Notes: generated by a model from the sequence alone, not told the origin. Numbered from the stretch's first letter, positions 18,232-27,545 are shown. The stretch: 64,000 nucleotides of DNA from JANNGC01 sp043758205 (GCA_043758205.1 JAYVNY010000191.1:22674-86673); one strand, 5' to 3'. A program made the numbers and translations.

Positions 18232-18260
18232 CGGAACTATCGAAAAATCTGCGGCGTGAA

Positions 18261-19475
18261 TTACAACCCGGCAGCGTCAACGAGCGGCTCTGCATAACCA
18301 TCGAAATCGCCAGAGAATCCGCCGCGCGTTCGCCCGGTCGCGTCCTGCCAGCAGGCGACGGGAGACTGCGCCGTGCCAGTCGCTTGCAGCACCGACTTCA
18401 CCTGGGCGGGGCTGAGCGAAGGATTGGAGATAACCAATTGTGCCGCCGCGCCAGCCACGTGTGGAGAAGCCATGCTTGTTCCGCTGAGCGTGGCATATCC
18501 GCCGTCCTTGTAAGTCGAATAGATGTTCACCCCGGGCGCCGCAATCGCGACCACAGAACCGTAGTTGCTGAAGGTAGCGAACGTGTCATCGCCGCCGTAG
18601 TAGGTGCCTGCACCCGCACCGCCACAACTGCCATCCGTGTCCGCAATGGCGGAGACGGCAATGACCTTGGGATGCTTCGCCGGGCTGAAGGTGCCGGCGT
18701 CCGCAGCGCTGTTGCCCGCCGCGACCACGTAAACGACACCTGAATCAACCGACTTGGAAAGGGCGCTGTCGAGGGTGGAACTGGTGCCAGAAAAACCGAG
18801 GCTCATGTTGGCGACCCGGATGCCTTTGACGGCCGCGTTTTTGGTCACCCAATCAATTCCAGAAACCACGGCTGAAAGAGCACCGCTGCCGCTCTTGTCG
18901 AGAACTTTGACCGCGTACAACCGTGCATTCGGGGCGACTCCGCGAATGCCAGCGCCGTTGATCTTGGCCGCCACGATGCCTGACACATGACTACCGTGCC
19001 CATTGTCGTCATTGCCTGACCGGACTCCGCGCACATAAGAAACGCTGCCGGCCACGTTCAAATCCGGATGGGTGAGTGAAATGCCCGTGTCAATAATCGC
19101 CACGCCCATCGCAGAAGAGTCGGTGCGGGGATTGAGATTGGCACCGATCCGCGCCACGCCGAGGGGAACAGCGTCGCCGGTCGTCGCGCTGGCGACGCTC
19201 GTCTGCGCGGCGGTCTGGCCGATGCTGACCGTAATGTCCTGCTCAATGAGCAGTACGTCTGGATCGCGTTGCAGTGCATTGAGTCGGGCGGCGGGAATCA
19301 TGCCGGCAAATCCATTCACGGCTGCGGTGTAAACGTGCTCGGCAGCGATGCCGTGACGATTGGCGACGGCAACTGGATTTGCCTGGGCCCGCACTTGCAC
19401 GATGAACGATCCTGGAATGGGAGCCGCGAGGAGGCTTCCGGCCATGAACGAGATTAACAGTATGTATTTTTTCAT
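18261..19475 (-). CDS. Secreted subtilisin-like serine protease (S8), paralogue
   Basis: 404 residues from the ATG at 19475 (signal peptide KKYILLISFMAGSLLAA). It has the same plan as the protease at 14165: an I9-like propeptide (GSFIVQVRAQANPVAVANRH) and a catalytic domain with VAIIDTGISLTHPDL, NGHGSHVSGI, VAAGNSAADAG and SGTSMASPHVAG. Long stretches are near-identical to the plus-strand copy (for example ALAAPGVNIYSTYKDGGYAT against AIAAPGVNIYSTYKDGGYAT). It is last in a minus-strand cluster with two DWxHWG proteins and a pseudopilin, and is followed by an intrinsic terminator. Probably exported and self-processed. Confidence 0.92.
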   Translation of the reverse strand: MKKYILLISFMAGSLLAAPIPGSFIVQVRAQANPVAVANRHGIAAEHVYTAAVNGFAGMIPAARLNALQRDPDVLLIEQDITVSIGQTAAQTSVASATTGDAVPLGVARIGANLNPRTDSSAMGVAIIDTGISLTHPDLNVAGSVSYVRGVRSGNDDNGHGSHVSGIVAAKINGAGIRGVAPNARLYAVKVLDKSGSGALSAVVSGIDWVTKNAAVKGIRVANMSLGFSGTSSTLDSALSKSVDSGVVYVVAAGNSAADAGTFSPAKHPKVIAVSAIADTDGSCGGAGAGTYYGGDDTFATFSNYGSVVAIAAPGVNIYSTYKDGGYATLSGTSMASPHVAGAAAQLVISNPSLSPAQVKSVLQATGTAQSPVACWQDATGRTRGGFSGDFDGYAEPLVDAAGL

Positions 19476-19611
19476 AATGGGATTGTCGGTCGCGGAAAAT
19501 AGCATGGCAGATGCCTCGCCACAACACGCTTGGAGAACAAATCCCGTGCCGCGAATTCAGACAATGGTGTCTCACGGCAGTCCAATTTCAGCACACGACG
19601 GTCAAACAATT

Positions 19612-21366
19612 TCACTGCGTCAACACCCGGTAAAAACGTTGGGTGGCCGAGTTGACGATGTCCGTGACGGACAGAGTTCCACCATTGCCGACAACGTTCG
19701 TGAACGTCTGCCACGCCAATGGACTGAGCGACGGCGTGAATTGCGCGGCGTAGCTGTAAGATGGCTGGCTCTGGAATGAGAACGTGAACGTGTTGGCGGC
19801 CTGCCCTGGATTGTAGAGTTGAACGGGCAAACCCAGAGGGGGCGGGCCTTGCAACGTCGCGGCCGCGAGAGTCACGTTTCCGTAATCAACATCGAAAAGA
19901 TTTTGAATCGTCCAGCGAATGTGAAGGCGTTGTCCGGCGGAAGCCGCCGCGTAGTTCAGTGTGTAAATCACGTAGGAGTTTCCGAACACGTTGCTGAGGG
20001 TCAAATCGGTGAAGGCGCGTCCGCTGAAGTCGCTGAGCCAGGCCTGAAAATTTCCCTGCGCGCCGTAGAGGCCGGCGTAGATGCGCAACGTGCGCGAGTT
20101 CGTGTCGGCGGGAACCCTGAACTCGAAGCCATTCGTCAAGCCCGTGATGTAAACGCCCAGGTTGCTGTTATTCACGCTGCTGACCGGCGTGCCATCGCTC
20201 CACGAAAAGGCGGTGCGGTTGTCGGTGAAGCGAATCACTGCGTTCGTGCCGAGGCGGGAGAAGTCGGTGATCTGCGTGCCACCCGTTGCTTTGTGATTGA
20301 AGTTACTCGCGTTCAACAATCCCCGATGCGCCCAGTCCGACGTGCCTTCAGTGGTGAGATTCAAGGCCGTAGGCGCGGCGGTACGGCTGCCCGCGAGAGA
20401 GCCGCCGCTGCCCGCCACGAAGAGTGTCACCGGCGCGGACACGCCCGCGCCCGCCAGAGTGTCGATGGCGCGCGCCGTGATGATGTGCCGCCCGGGCGGC
20501 GGATTGGTCCAGACCAACGAATACGCCGGGCCGACCGAATCGCCGAGTTTCGTGACGCCCGCGTAGAATTCGACCAGCGTCACCGAGCCATCGCTGTCAC
20601 TGGCATTGGCGGTCAGCGTGATGTTGGTGGGCGCAACGACGCTGGTGCCCTCCGGCGGCGAAGTGATGGTTACGAACGGCAGGTTGTTCGCACCGGGCGC
20701 CGTGAGCGCCGCCGACTGCAGCGTCACGTTCCCATCGGCCCGATACGCCGTTTGCAGCGTGTAAATGATGTCGAGGGTTTGATTGGTCGAATTCGCGGCA
20801 AAGTTAAGGGTGTAAAAAGCGCTCGGGCCATTTACGAGGTTGTTGACGGACGCGTTGGCGCTGTTGGTGTAGCCGTTGGCGCTGTTGTCGCTGAGGGTCG
20901 CGACGAACCTGCCCCGCGCTGCGTATGCGCCTACGTAAACGCGCAACGTTTGCATGTTGGTGCGGGCCGGGACGTTGAGACGAAAACCAGAGCCGATGTT
21001 CGGAGTGCCGTAAGCCCACACGCCCGTCGTCGTATTCGTCACCGCCATGTGCGGCCCGCCATCACTCCAGGTGTAGCCATTCGCGTTGTCGGCGTATTGG
21101 TAGATGTAAACGTAGCCGTTGCTCGCATCGACGGGTGTGAAGTCGCTGATCTGGGGCGTGACACCGGCTTTGCGATCAAGGCTTGTTTCCGTGAACAACC
21201 CCCAATGCACCCAGTCGAGCACGCCGTTGGTGGTGAGGTTGACGACGGAGCCGGCCGGAATGGAATTGAAAGTCGCGGTCAAAGTTCCCGCGCGACCAGT
21301 CAGGGCCAGCATCGAGATGACGCAGACCAGCGAAGTGGGGAACCACCGAAACAAATTCATGCTCAT
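19612..21366 (-). CDS. Secreted DWxHWG-domain protein, shorter paralogue
   Basis: 584 residues with a signal peptide to about residue 27. It has one DWxHWG unit (DWVHWGLFTETSLDRKAGVT), one Big_7 Ig domain (VEFYAGVTKLGDS), a second DWxHWG unit (DWAHRGLL, so the second Trp is replaced by Arg) and the C-terminal module ending LAWQTFTNVVGNGG...RFYRVLTQ. It lacks the two extra Ig domains of its paralogues. GGGAGGG lies about nine bases before the ATG at 21366. It follows the longer paralogue by 24 bp, so they are co-transcribed. Function is unknown; an extracellular binding role is an inference. Confidence 0.83.
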   Translation of the reverse strand: MSMNLFRWFPTSLVCVISMLALTGRAGTLTATFNSIPAGSVVNLTTNGVLDWVHWGLFTETSLDRKAGVTPQISDFTPVDASNGYVYIYQYADNANGYTWSDGGPHMAVTNTTTGVWAYGTPNIGSGFRLNVPARTNMQTLRVYVGAYAARGRFVATLSDNSANGYTNSANASVNNLVNGPSAFYTLNFAANSTNQTLDIIYTLQTAYRADGNVTLQSAALTAPGANNLPFVTITSPPEGTSVVAPTNITLTANASDSDGSVTLVEFYAGVTKLGDSVGPAYSLVWTNPPPGRHIITARAIDTLAGAGVSAPVTLFVAGSGGSLAGSRTAAPTALNLTTEGTSDWAHRGLLNASNFNHKATGGTQITDFSRLGTNAVIRFTDNRTAFSWSDGTPVSSVNNSNLGVYITGLTNGFEFRVPADTNSRTLRIYAGLYGAQGNFQAWLSDFSGRAFTDLTLSNVFGNSYVIYTLNYAAASAGQRLHIRWTIQNLFDVDYGNVTLAAATLQGPPPLGLPVQLYNPGQAANTFTFSFQSQPSYSYAAQFTPSLSPLAWQTFTNVVGNGGTLSVTDIVNSATQRFYRVLTQ

Positions 21367-21390
21367 ACGTTATGGCCCTCCCGGACCAAT

Positions 21391-23715
21391 TCAAAATTGC
21401 GGCAGAGATTGAGCGCCCGCGCGGAAGAACCTTTGGGCCGCGGGCGAGGTGCGATTAGTGATCGTCACGAGCGTGCCGTCCCCGCTGAAGTTCGTCAGAA
21501 ACTGCCAGTTGATGGGGGAGAGGGAATCTGTGAATTCGACCGTGTAGGTCGTGGCGGCTCTGGTTTCGAAGGAAAAAACAAAATCTTCGCCGACAATTCG
21601 CGGATTAAAAATGACAGCCGCAGAGGGTGTATTGCTGACCACGGTGATGCTGATGGGGCTGGAGGTTGTGGACGCGCCACGATTGTCGGTGGCGAGGGCG
21701 GTCAAACTGTAAGTGCCGACCGAGAGGTTGCTGACCGTGAAGTTGAATGGAGCAGCCGCATCAACCCCCAACACGGTTGTTCCCGCATAAAATTCCACGC
21801 TCGACACCGTCCCGTCGGAATCTGATGCAGACGCCGCAATCGTAAATGTGGCCGGCGCGCTGAAAATTGCGTGGTTAATCGGACTGTTCATCGTGACCGT
21901 CGGCAGGGCGTTCACCGTAATGGTGATCGAATTCGTGGTCTTCGCTCCCTGATTGTCCGTGGCCACGGACGAAAACGCGTAGGTTCCGTCGGCAAGATTG
22001 CTGACCGTCACAGCGTACGGACTCGTCGTGTCAGCACCAACCGATACAGCTCCGTTGAAGAACTCCACTTGCGTCACGCTGCCGTCGCTATCGGATGCAG
22101 TCGCTTCCAGCGTAAACGTGGCCGGAGCGGTGAGGACCGCGTTGTTCACGGGATTGGTGATGCTGACGACGGGCGGCACGTTGGTCGCCGTCAGCGCTCC
22201 AAGCTGAAGGGTCGCGGCCTGGAGCGTCACGTTGCCGTAAGTGAAATCGTACGCGTTTCCGATGGTCTGCCGCACGATGAGCCGCTGTCCCGGTGAAGCC
22301 GCCGCGTAATCGATCGTGTAAACCACGTAGCGGTTCCCGAACACGTTGCTCAGGGAAGTATCCGTGAAGGCTCGGCCGCTGAAATCAGTGAGGAACGCTT
22401 CGAAGTTGGCCTGTGCTCCGTACAGGCCCGTGTAAACCTTGAGCGTCCGCAGGCGGGTGTCTGCTGGAGCACTGATCTCAAAGCCGTTGGCGGCACCCGT
22501 CACGAAGAGGCCGGTCGTGGAACCGTTCGTCGTCGCGAGGGGAACGCCATCCGACCATGAGAACGCTGTGTAATTGTTATCGTACCGCGTAACTACATTG
22601 CTGCCGATGAGCGTGAAGTTGGAAATCTGCCCATTGCCCGTGGACTTGTGATCGAAGCTGGAGGCAGTCAGCGCGCCCCAGTGCGCCCAGTCTGAAGTCC
22701 CTTCCGCAGTGAGATTGACGGCCGCCGGCGAATTGCTGCGGGTGCCGGATAGCGCACCGCCTGGTCCGCCGACGAAGACGGTGACCCGCGAGGAAATCCC
22801 CACGCCGCCGGCATTGTCGATCGCGCGTGCGGTGAGCACGTAGGAGCCGGGCTGTGGATTTGTCCAGACGATAGAGTAGGGCGCACTCGTGGCTTGGCCG
22901 ATCTTGTTCGAAGCAGCAAAGAACTCGACCGCGCTGACGGTCCCGTCGGCATCACCCGCCGTGGCGCTCAACACGATCATATTCGTTGGAGAAAAACTCG
23001 CCCGGTCCTCAGGATTGGTGAGAGCCACGAAGGGAAGATTGTTCAACCCCGGGGTGCTCAGAGCCGCCGCTTGCAAAGTCACATTGCCACCCCCGCCGCT
23101 GCCGCGCAGCCGTGCCAACGTGTAAAAAACGGTCAACGTCTGCCCCGGTGAATTGGCCGCGAAATTAAGGGTGTAAACGGCGCTCGGTCCATTGCCGTTG
23201 TTGTCCACCGCCGTGCTGTTGGTGTAATTGGGCGCGCTGGCATCACTGAGAAAGGCCACGAACTTGCCCTGCGCGGCAAAAGCGCCCACATACACTTTGA
23301 GCGTCTGAACATTGGTGCTTGCCGGAACGCTAAAACGAAAACCTGTGTCCGCCGCCGGCACGCCGTAGGCCCACACCCCCGTCGTTGTATTCGTCACCGC
23401 CAGGTGCGGTGTGCCATCAGTCCAAGTGTAACCGTTGGCATTGTCCGCGAACTGGTAAATGTAAACGTAGCCACCGCTCGCAGCGACCGGTGTGAAATTG
23501 CTGATGCGCGGCGCCACATTGACTTTGCGGTCGATACTCGTGTCGGTGAGCAGGCCCCAATGAACCCAGTCGGCGGAGCCGGCCACCGTCAAATTCACTG
23601 CGGAGCCAGCGGGGATGGAATTGAATGTTGAGGTCAAAGTGCCCGCGCGACTGCTCAACGTTGAAATCGAAACGCCGCAGGCCAGCAAAATGGAAAACCG
23701 AAAAAGCCGATACAT
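21391..23715 (-). CDS. Large secreted DWxHWG/Ig-like protein, paralogue
   Basis: 774 residues with the same domain order as the protein at 15539: signal peptide, DWxHWG unit (DWVHWGLLTDTSIDRKVNVA), Ig-like Big_7, second unit (DWAHWGALTASSFDHKSTGN), two more Big_7 domains (VEFFNGAVSVGAD, VEFYAGTTVLGVD) and a tail ending NWQFLTNFSGDGT...RFFRAGAQSLPQF. The ATG at 23715 is chosen over an in-frame TTG six bases earlier because AAGG sits eight bases before it. It starts 10 bp after the pseudopilin stop, so it belongs to the same operon. Confidence 0.84.
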   Translation of the reverse strand: MYRLFRFSILLACGVSISTLSSRAGTLTSTFNSIPAGSAVNLTVAGSADWVHWGLLTDTSIDRKVNVAPRISNFTPVAASGGYVYIYQFADNANGYTWTDGTPHLAVTNTTTGVWAYGVPAADTGFRFSVPASTNVQTLKVYVGAFAAQGKFVAFLSDASAPNYTNSTAVDNNGNGPSAVYTLNFAANSPGQTLTVFYTLARLRGSGGGGNVTLQAAALSTPGLNNLPFVALTNPEDRASFSPTNMIVLSATAGDADGTVSAVEFFAASNKIGQATSAPYSIVWTNPQPGSYVLTARAIDNAGGVGISSRVTVFVGGPGGALSGTRSNSPAAVNLTAEGTSDWAHWGALTASSFDHKSTGNGQISNFTLIGSNVVTRYDNNYTAFSWSDGVPLATTNGSTTGLFVTGAANGFEISAPADTRLRTLKVYTGLYGAQANFEAFLTDFSGRAFTDTSLSNVFGNRYVVYTIDYAAASPGQRLIVRQTIGNAYDFTYGNVTLQAATLQLGALTATNVPPVVSITNPVNNAVLTAPATFTLEATASDSDGSVTQVEFFNGAVSVGADTTSPYAVTVSNLADGTYAFSSVATDNQGAKTTNSITITVNALPTVTMNSPINHAIFSAPATFTIAASASDSDGTVSSVEFYAGTTVLGVDAAAPFNFTVSNLSVGTYSLTALATDNRGASTTSSPISITVVSNTPSAAVIFNPRIVGEDFVFSFETRAATTYTVEFTDSLSPINWQFLTNFSGDGTLVTITNRTSPAAQRFFRAGAQSLPQF

Positions 23716-23725
23716 TTCCAAAACC

Positions 23726-24421
23726 TTATGGCACGGCAGGAACAGCGCTCACATGCCCGTCAAAATAAAGCCGGTTCCAAATCTTACCGTGGACTGGCCG
23801 GTCGGGCAGATCGTCATACCAGCTCGGCACGATGTTGATGCTCACCTTGTCCGCATCCTCGATGGCCCAACTCTCTGCCGCGGAAGCGAACTGGGTCATC
23901 TCGGAAAGTTTCATCGGCTTCTCGGCCGGGCCAGGTGGGCTGGGATAACCAAATGGCCGGGCGGTGCCCGCACCGGGATCCACGTCCCAGTTCAACAGGT
24001 AAATCTTACGCCCGGTCACGCCGCCGGAGGCGCCGGGCGCGGACTTCACGTAGCCGGGGCAAATCATCACGTTCGCGGTTCGCATCTTCGTGTCCGGAGG
24101 GGGATATCCGAGGTATGGAGCGAGGAAGAAGGCCAGTTCCCGGCTCTGGTTCCGATCATAGTTCGGCTGCGCACCACCGAGACAGGGACCCGGGAGACGC
24201 TCCTCTTCATCCTCATCGGCGTAAAGTTGAAGGCCGATGCCCAACTGCTTCAGGTTCGAGAGGCATACCGTCTGGTGAGCCTTCGACTTGGCGCGCGCCA
24301 GTGCCGGCAAGAGCAGGCTGGCAAGAATGGCGATAATGGCGATGACGACCAGCAATTCGATAAGCGTGAACGCGTTACCGGCTGAACTTCGGTGACTTGA
24401 TGCTGCAACGGGTAGTTTCAT
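23726..24421 (-). CDS. Type II secretion-like pseudopilin, second copy
   Basis: About 231 residues. The leader ends NA before FTLIELLVVIAIIAILAS, the prepilin cleavage region (Ala rather than Gly at -1). The soluble domain is close to that of the pseudopilin at 5684 (CLSNLKQLGIGLQLYADE, PGPCLGGAQPNYDRN, PVHGKIWNRLYFDGHVS). The start at 24421 gives a normal leader length; an in-frame ATG at 24457 also exists without a good ribosome binding site. It is the first gene of the operon leading into the DWxHWG proteins and subtilase, hinting that a pseudopilus assists their secretion. Confidence 0.87.
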   Translation of the reverse strand: MKLPVAASSHRSSAGNAFTLIELLVVIAIIAILASLLLPALARAKSKAHQTVCLSNLKQLGIGLQLYADEDEEERLPGPCLGGAQPNYDRNQSRELAFFLAPYLGYPPPDTKMRTANVMICPGYVKSAPGASGGVTGRKIYLLNWDVDPGAGTARPFGYPSPPGPAEKPMKLSEMTQFASAAESWAIEDADKVSINIVPSWYDDLPDRPVHGKIWNRLYFDGHVSAVPAVP

Positions 24422-24571
24422 GGCGCGCCCACTTTCGAGCACCGTCTTTTTTATCATTGTTTTGCGCTATTGCAACGGACGTTTGCCGGCAAGAGTGGTC
24501 ACGCCTTGAAGCACTGATTCACTGCGATTCCGCGTTTGGCTTTCGGAAAACCCGCCCGTATAAAACGGGGA

Positions 24572-24943
24572 ATGAGTTTTCGTCGCGAAAGAGTGTTACT
24601 GATCGGACTCGCCGCCGTGCTGTTTCTGTGCGCTTTGATGACGGTGCGACAGGTTCTCGAAAACCAGTCGCATCACGCCGAGGTGCGCGAGGCGTTCATC
24701 CTGTCCCACCACAAAGGGAACAACGCCGACGCACAGCGGCTTTACGACCGGCTGAAGTATGACCTTCCCGAAGAACCAACCCGGCATCTGATCGATGATT
24801 TGGAGCGCACGGCAGTCCTAGCGCCGACGAACCAGTCGCCGTCCTCCAATCTGCTGGTGCGCTATCATCTCTCCGTGCAGCACGAAGTGCAAAAACGCGT
24901 GGAGCAAAAATACCTGAAGCCCAAAACGGAGAACGGTTCCTGA
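24572..24943 (+). CDS. Membrane-anchored protein of unknown function
   Basis: 123 residues. It begins with basic residues (SFRRERVLLIGLAAVLFLCA) and a single membrane helix at about 7-24. The remaining 100 residues are helical and charged (HHAEVREAFILSHHKGNNAD ... VQKRVEQKYLKPK), predicted outside the cytoplasm. The ATG at 24572 is preferred; the longer frame adds only a basic tail. Its stop is 2 bp before the next ATG, so it is coupled to the GH/GT2 fusion and may act as its periplasmic helper. I recognise no family. Confidence 0.7.
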   Translation: MSFRRERVLLIGLAAVLFLCALMTVRQVLENQSHHAEVREAFILSHHKGNNADAQRLYDRLKYDLPEEPTRHLIDDLERTAVLAPTNQSPSSNLLVRYHLSVQHEVQKRVEQKYLKPKTENGS

Positions 24944-24945
24944 AC

Positions 24946-27471
24946 ATGGCTCCTGGCCAACAGCCCGCGCGTGTTGCAGTCGATGGAAAATTTTTCCGTC
25001 TCGGCCACGAAAAGTTCATTCCCAAAGGAGTGACCTACGGTCCATTTGCCCCCAACGGCAGCGGCGAAACCTTTGGCACACCCGAACAGGCGGCAAAGGA
25101 CTTCGCACAAATCCGGGAACTGAACGCCAACGTCCTCCGGGTTTATTACGTCCCGCCGCTTTGGTTTCTCGATCTCGCGGAACAGCATGGGCTGAAGGTG
25201 TTCGTGGACATCCCATGGGAAAAGCATCGTTGCTTCCTCGAAACTTATGAAATGAGGGAGGCCGCGCGAGAGAGCGTCCGGGCCGCGGCCCGCGCCTGCG
25301 CAGGACATCCGGCGCTCTTTGCCTTCAGCGTGGCGAATGAAATTCCCGCAGAGATTGTGCGCTGGCATGGGGCCAGCGAAGCCGCCGAATTCATAGACCA
25401 TCTGGTTTCCGAAGTGAAAGCCATTGACGCGGGCGCGCTCTGCACCTTCGCCTCGTTTCCGCCGACGGAGTTCCTCCAGCCCAAAGCCATAGATTTTGTC
25501 ACCTTCAACGTTTACCTCCATGAGCGGGGCGCGTTTGAAAGCTACCTCGCGCGCCTGCAAACGATGGCGAACGACAAGCCCCTGGTCCTCGGCGAATTCG
25601 GAGCCGACTCGCACCGCGAAACAGAATCGCGCAAATGCGAGATGCTGCGCTGGCAAATCGAAGCCGCCTTTCGCTGCGGCCTCGCCGGCACGGTGCTCTT
25701 CTCCTTTACGGATGAGTGGTTTCGCGGCGGACAGCAGATTACGGATTGGACCTTTGGCCTCACGACCGGCGAGCGCACGCCCAAGCCGTCGTTTGCTGCC
25801 GTGCGCGATGCTTATGGGATCGCGCCCTATTTTCCGCTCGCCCGCGCGCCAAAGGTTTCCGTGGTCGTGGCGAGTTACAACGGAGCCGTGACGTTGCGCA
25901 CCTGCCTGCAATCGCTCATCCGGCTGAATTATCCGGATTACGAAGTCATCCTGGTTGATGATGGGTCAACCGACACGACGCCGCAGATCGCTGCGGAGTT
26001 TCCAACCGTGCGCAACATCCGGCAAAACAACTTGGGTCTTTCGGCCGCGCGCAATACCGGCATCGCCGCCGCGACGGGAGAGATCGTGGCCTTCACGGAC
26101 TCGGACTGCCGAGCGGACGAAGATTGGCTTTACTACCTCGTCAACGAGTTTCTCCGTTCGGACTTTGTCGGAGTGGGTGGTCACAACTTCCTGCCGCCCG
26201 AGGATTCGGCTGTCGCCGCAGCCGTGCTGGTCTCGCCCGGCGGTCCCGCGCATGTGATGTTGAGCGACCGTGAAGCCGAACACGTTCCCGGCTGCAACAT
26301 GGCGTTCTACAAGTGGGCGCTGGACCAGATAAAAGGTTTCGATCCCTTGTATCGCAAGGCGGGCGATGACGTGGACCTTTGTTGGCGCTTGCAGGAGCTG
26401 GGTTACAAAATCGGTTTCGCGGCCAGCGCCTTTGTGTGGCACTACCGCCGATCTACGGTGAAGGCCTACCTGAAACAACAGGCCGGCTACGGCGAAGCCG
26501 AGGCGCTGTTGCAGCAGAAACATCCTGAGTATTTCAATGTGCTCGGCAGCGGGGTCTGGCGCGGGCGCATCTACGGGGCCGGGCTTCCGGGCATCGTGCT
26601 TCAGCGGGCCGTCATTTACCACGGCGTCTTCGGCAGCGGTTTTTTCCAGAAGCTTTACGCGCGCGAACCCTCATTTGCGCTGATGGTTTTCACGTCGTTG
26701 CAATTCTACGCTTTCGTCACACTGCCGCTTCTGTTCCTGGCCAGTTGGTGGATCGGTTTCCTGCCGGTGGCATTTCTCGCACTGGGACTGTCAGTGGGTG
26801 TGTCTGTCGTGGCCGGAATGCAAGCCTCGCTTCCCGCCGACCGGACCCGGGTGTGGTCGCGGGCGCTCGTGGCGCTGATGTTTTTCCTGCAACCATTGGT
26901 GCGCGGCTGGGCGCGTTACAAACGCCACCTTCTGGTGGCGCAACCGAAAAGGTCGCCGGGGCATTTTGAAACTGCGGCGACGACGTTCACAAATCCGTTC
27001 TGCTTCTGGTCCCGCGGCACCGAGCGCTACGCTTTCATCGAGGCTGTTCAGCTCGAACTGGCGCCAAGCGGATGGGAACACCGCATTGATTCAGGCTGGG
27101 ATGAGTTCGATGTGGAAATCACCACAAACCGCTGGAGCACGGCCCGACTCACGACGGTTCACGAGGAACTGGCGGCAGGACGCCGGTTTTTCCGCTGCCG
27201 CCTCGACACCCGATCATCTTGGACAAGCTGGTTGCTGATCACCCTGTTGGCACTCGCCAGTTCATTCGCCGTCCTCCTGTTCCGCGAACAACTGCCTTAC
27301 GTTTGGTTCGCCCTCGCCCTCGTGCCGATGGCGCTCCTGTTCGTGGCCACGGAGGAACGTGACCAGAGCGAAGCGATCGCCGCCTTGGTCGCCACGGCAG
27401 CCCGCCGACTTGGATTTGAGGATTGGCACGGCGAACCTTCGCAACACCCGGCCAGCATCACGGCTTCCTGA
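24946..27471 (+). CDS. Fusion of glycoside hydrolase-like TIM barrel with family 2 glycosyltransferase
   Basis: 841 residues. Residues about 10-295 resemble a clan GH-A barrel: IPKGVTYGPF, VLRVYYVPPLWFLDL, the acid/base position in FSVANEIP and the nucleophile position in PLVLGEFGAD. Residues about 305-550 are a GT2 domain with VSVVVASYNG, EVILVDDGSTD, the DxD-like FTDSDCRADEDW and the acceptor motif GCNMAFYKWALDQIKGFD ... AGDDVDLCWRLQELGY. Four hydrophobic helices follow (about 575-655 and 760-805). This suggests a membrane enzyme that both builds and trims or gauges a polysaccharide. Signal peptide is absent, so the hydrolase-like part should be cytoplasmic and might be a sugar-binding rather than a hydrolytic unit. 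Confidence 0.85.
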   Translation: MAPGQQPARVAVDGKFFRLGHEKFIPKGVTYGPFAPNGSGETFGTPEQAAKDFAQIRELNANVLRVYYVPPLWFLDLAEQHGLKVFVDIPWEKHRCFLETYEMREAARESVRAAARACAGHPALFAFSVANEIPAEIVRWHGASEAAEFIDHLVSEVKAIDAGALCTFASFPPTEFLQPKAIDFVTFNVYLHERGAFESYLARLQTMANDKPLVLGEFGADSHRETESRKCEMLRWQIEAAFRCGLAGTVLFSFTDEWFRGGQQITDWTFGLTTGERTPKPSFAAVRDAYGIAPYFPLARAPKVSVVVASYNGAVTLRTCLQSLIRLNYPDYEVILVDDGSTDTTPQIAAEFPTVRNIRQNNLGLSAARNTGIAAATGEIVAFTDSDCRADEDWLYYLVNEFLRSDFVGVGGHNFLPPEDSAVAAAVLVSPGGPAHVMLSDREAEHVPGCNMAFYKWALDQIKGFDPLYRKAGDDVDLCWRLQELGYKIGFAASAFVWHYRRSTVKAYLKQQAGYGEAEALLQQKHPEYFNVLGSGVWRGRIYGAGLPGIVLQRAVIYHGVFGSGFFQKLYAREPSFALMVFTSLQFYAFVTLPLLFLASWWIGFLPVAFLALGLSVGVSVVAGMQASLPADRTRVWSRALVALMFFLQPLVRGWARYKRHLLVAQPKRSPGHFETAATTFTNPFCFWSRGTERYAFIEAVQLELAPSGWEHRIDSGWDEFDVEITTNRWSTARLTTVHEELAAGRRFFRCRLDTRSSWTSWLLITLLALASSFAVLLFREQLPYVWFALALVPMALLFVATEERDQSEAIAALVATAARRLGFEDWHGEPSQHPASITAS

Positions 27472-27545
27472 CTTCGAGCCGGTAGAACGTTGCGGGCGAG
27501 TTCACTGGATTCGTGAAGCTCTGCACGGGTGCCGACAGTGGCCTT
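27458..27545 (-). pseudogene. C-terminal relic of a secreted protein
   Basis: Minus strand reads APVQSFTNPVNSPATFYRL then EVRKP and TGA, overlapping the 3' end of the fusion gene tail to tail by 14 bp. TN...FYRL is the same end as the C-terminal module of the secreted DWxHWG proteins (TN...HFYRV, RFYRV). Upstream the frame is not coding-like, so only the last 25-30 codons of a former gene remain. Confidence 0.5.

Larger units (their letters stand above)
17840..18260. other. 421-bp convergent intergenic region
   Basis: It lies between two convergent clusters. It holds a truncated ABC-exporter relic (18001-18123, minus) and the intrinsic terminator of the minus-strand subtilase (18201-18231). 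In 17840-18000 I see no gene and only weak dyads. Confidence 0.7.

Noticed and set aside
19819..21825. A 668-codon plus-strand frame opposite the two DWxHWG genes
   Set aside because: Arg/Ala/Gly-rich composition and exact overlap with two well supported genes on the other strand.
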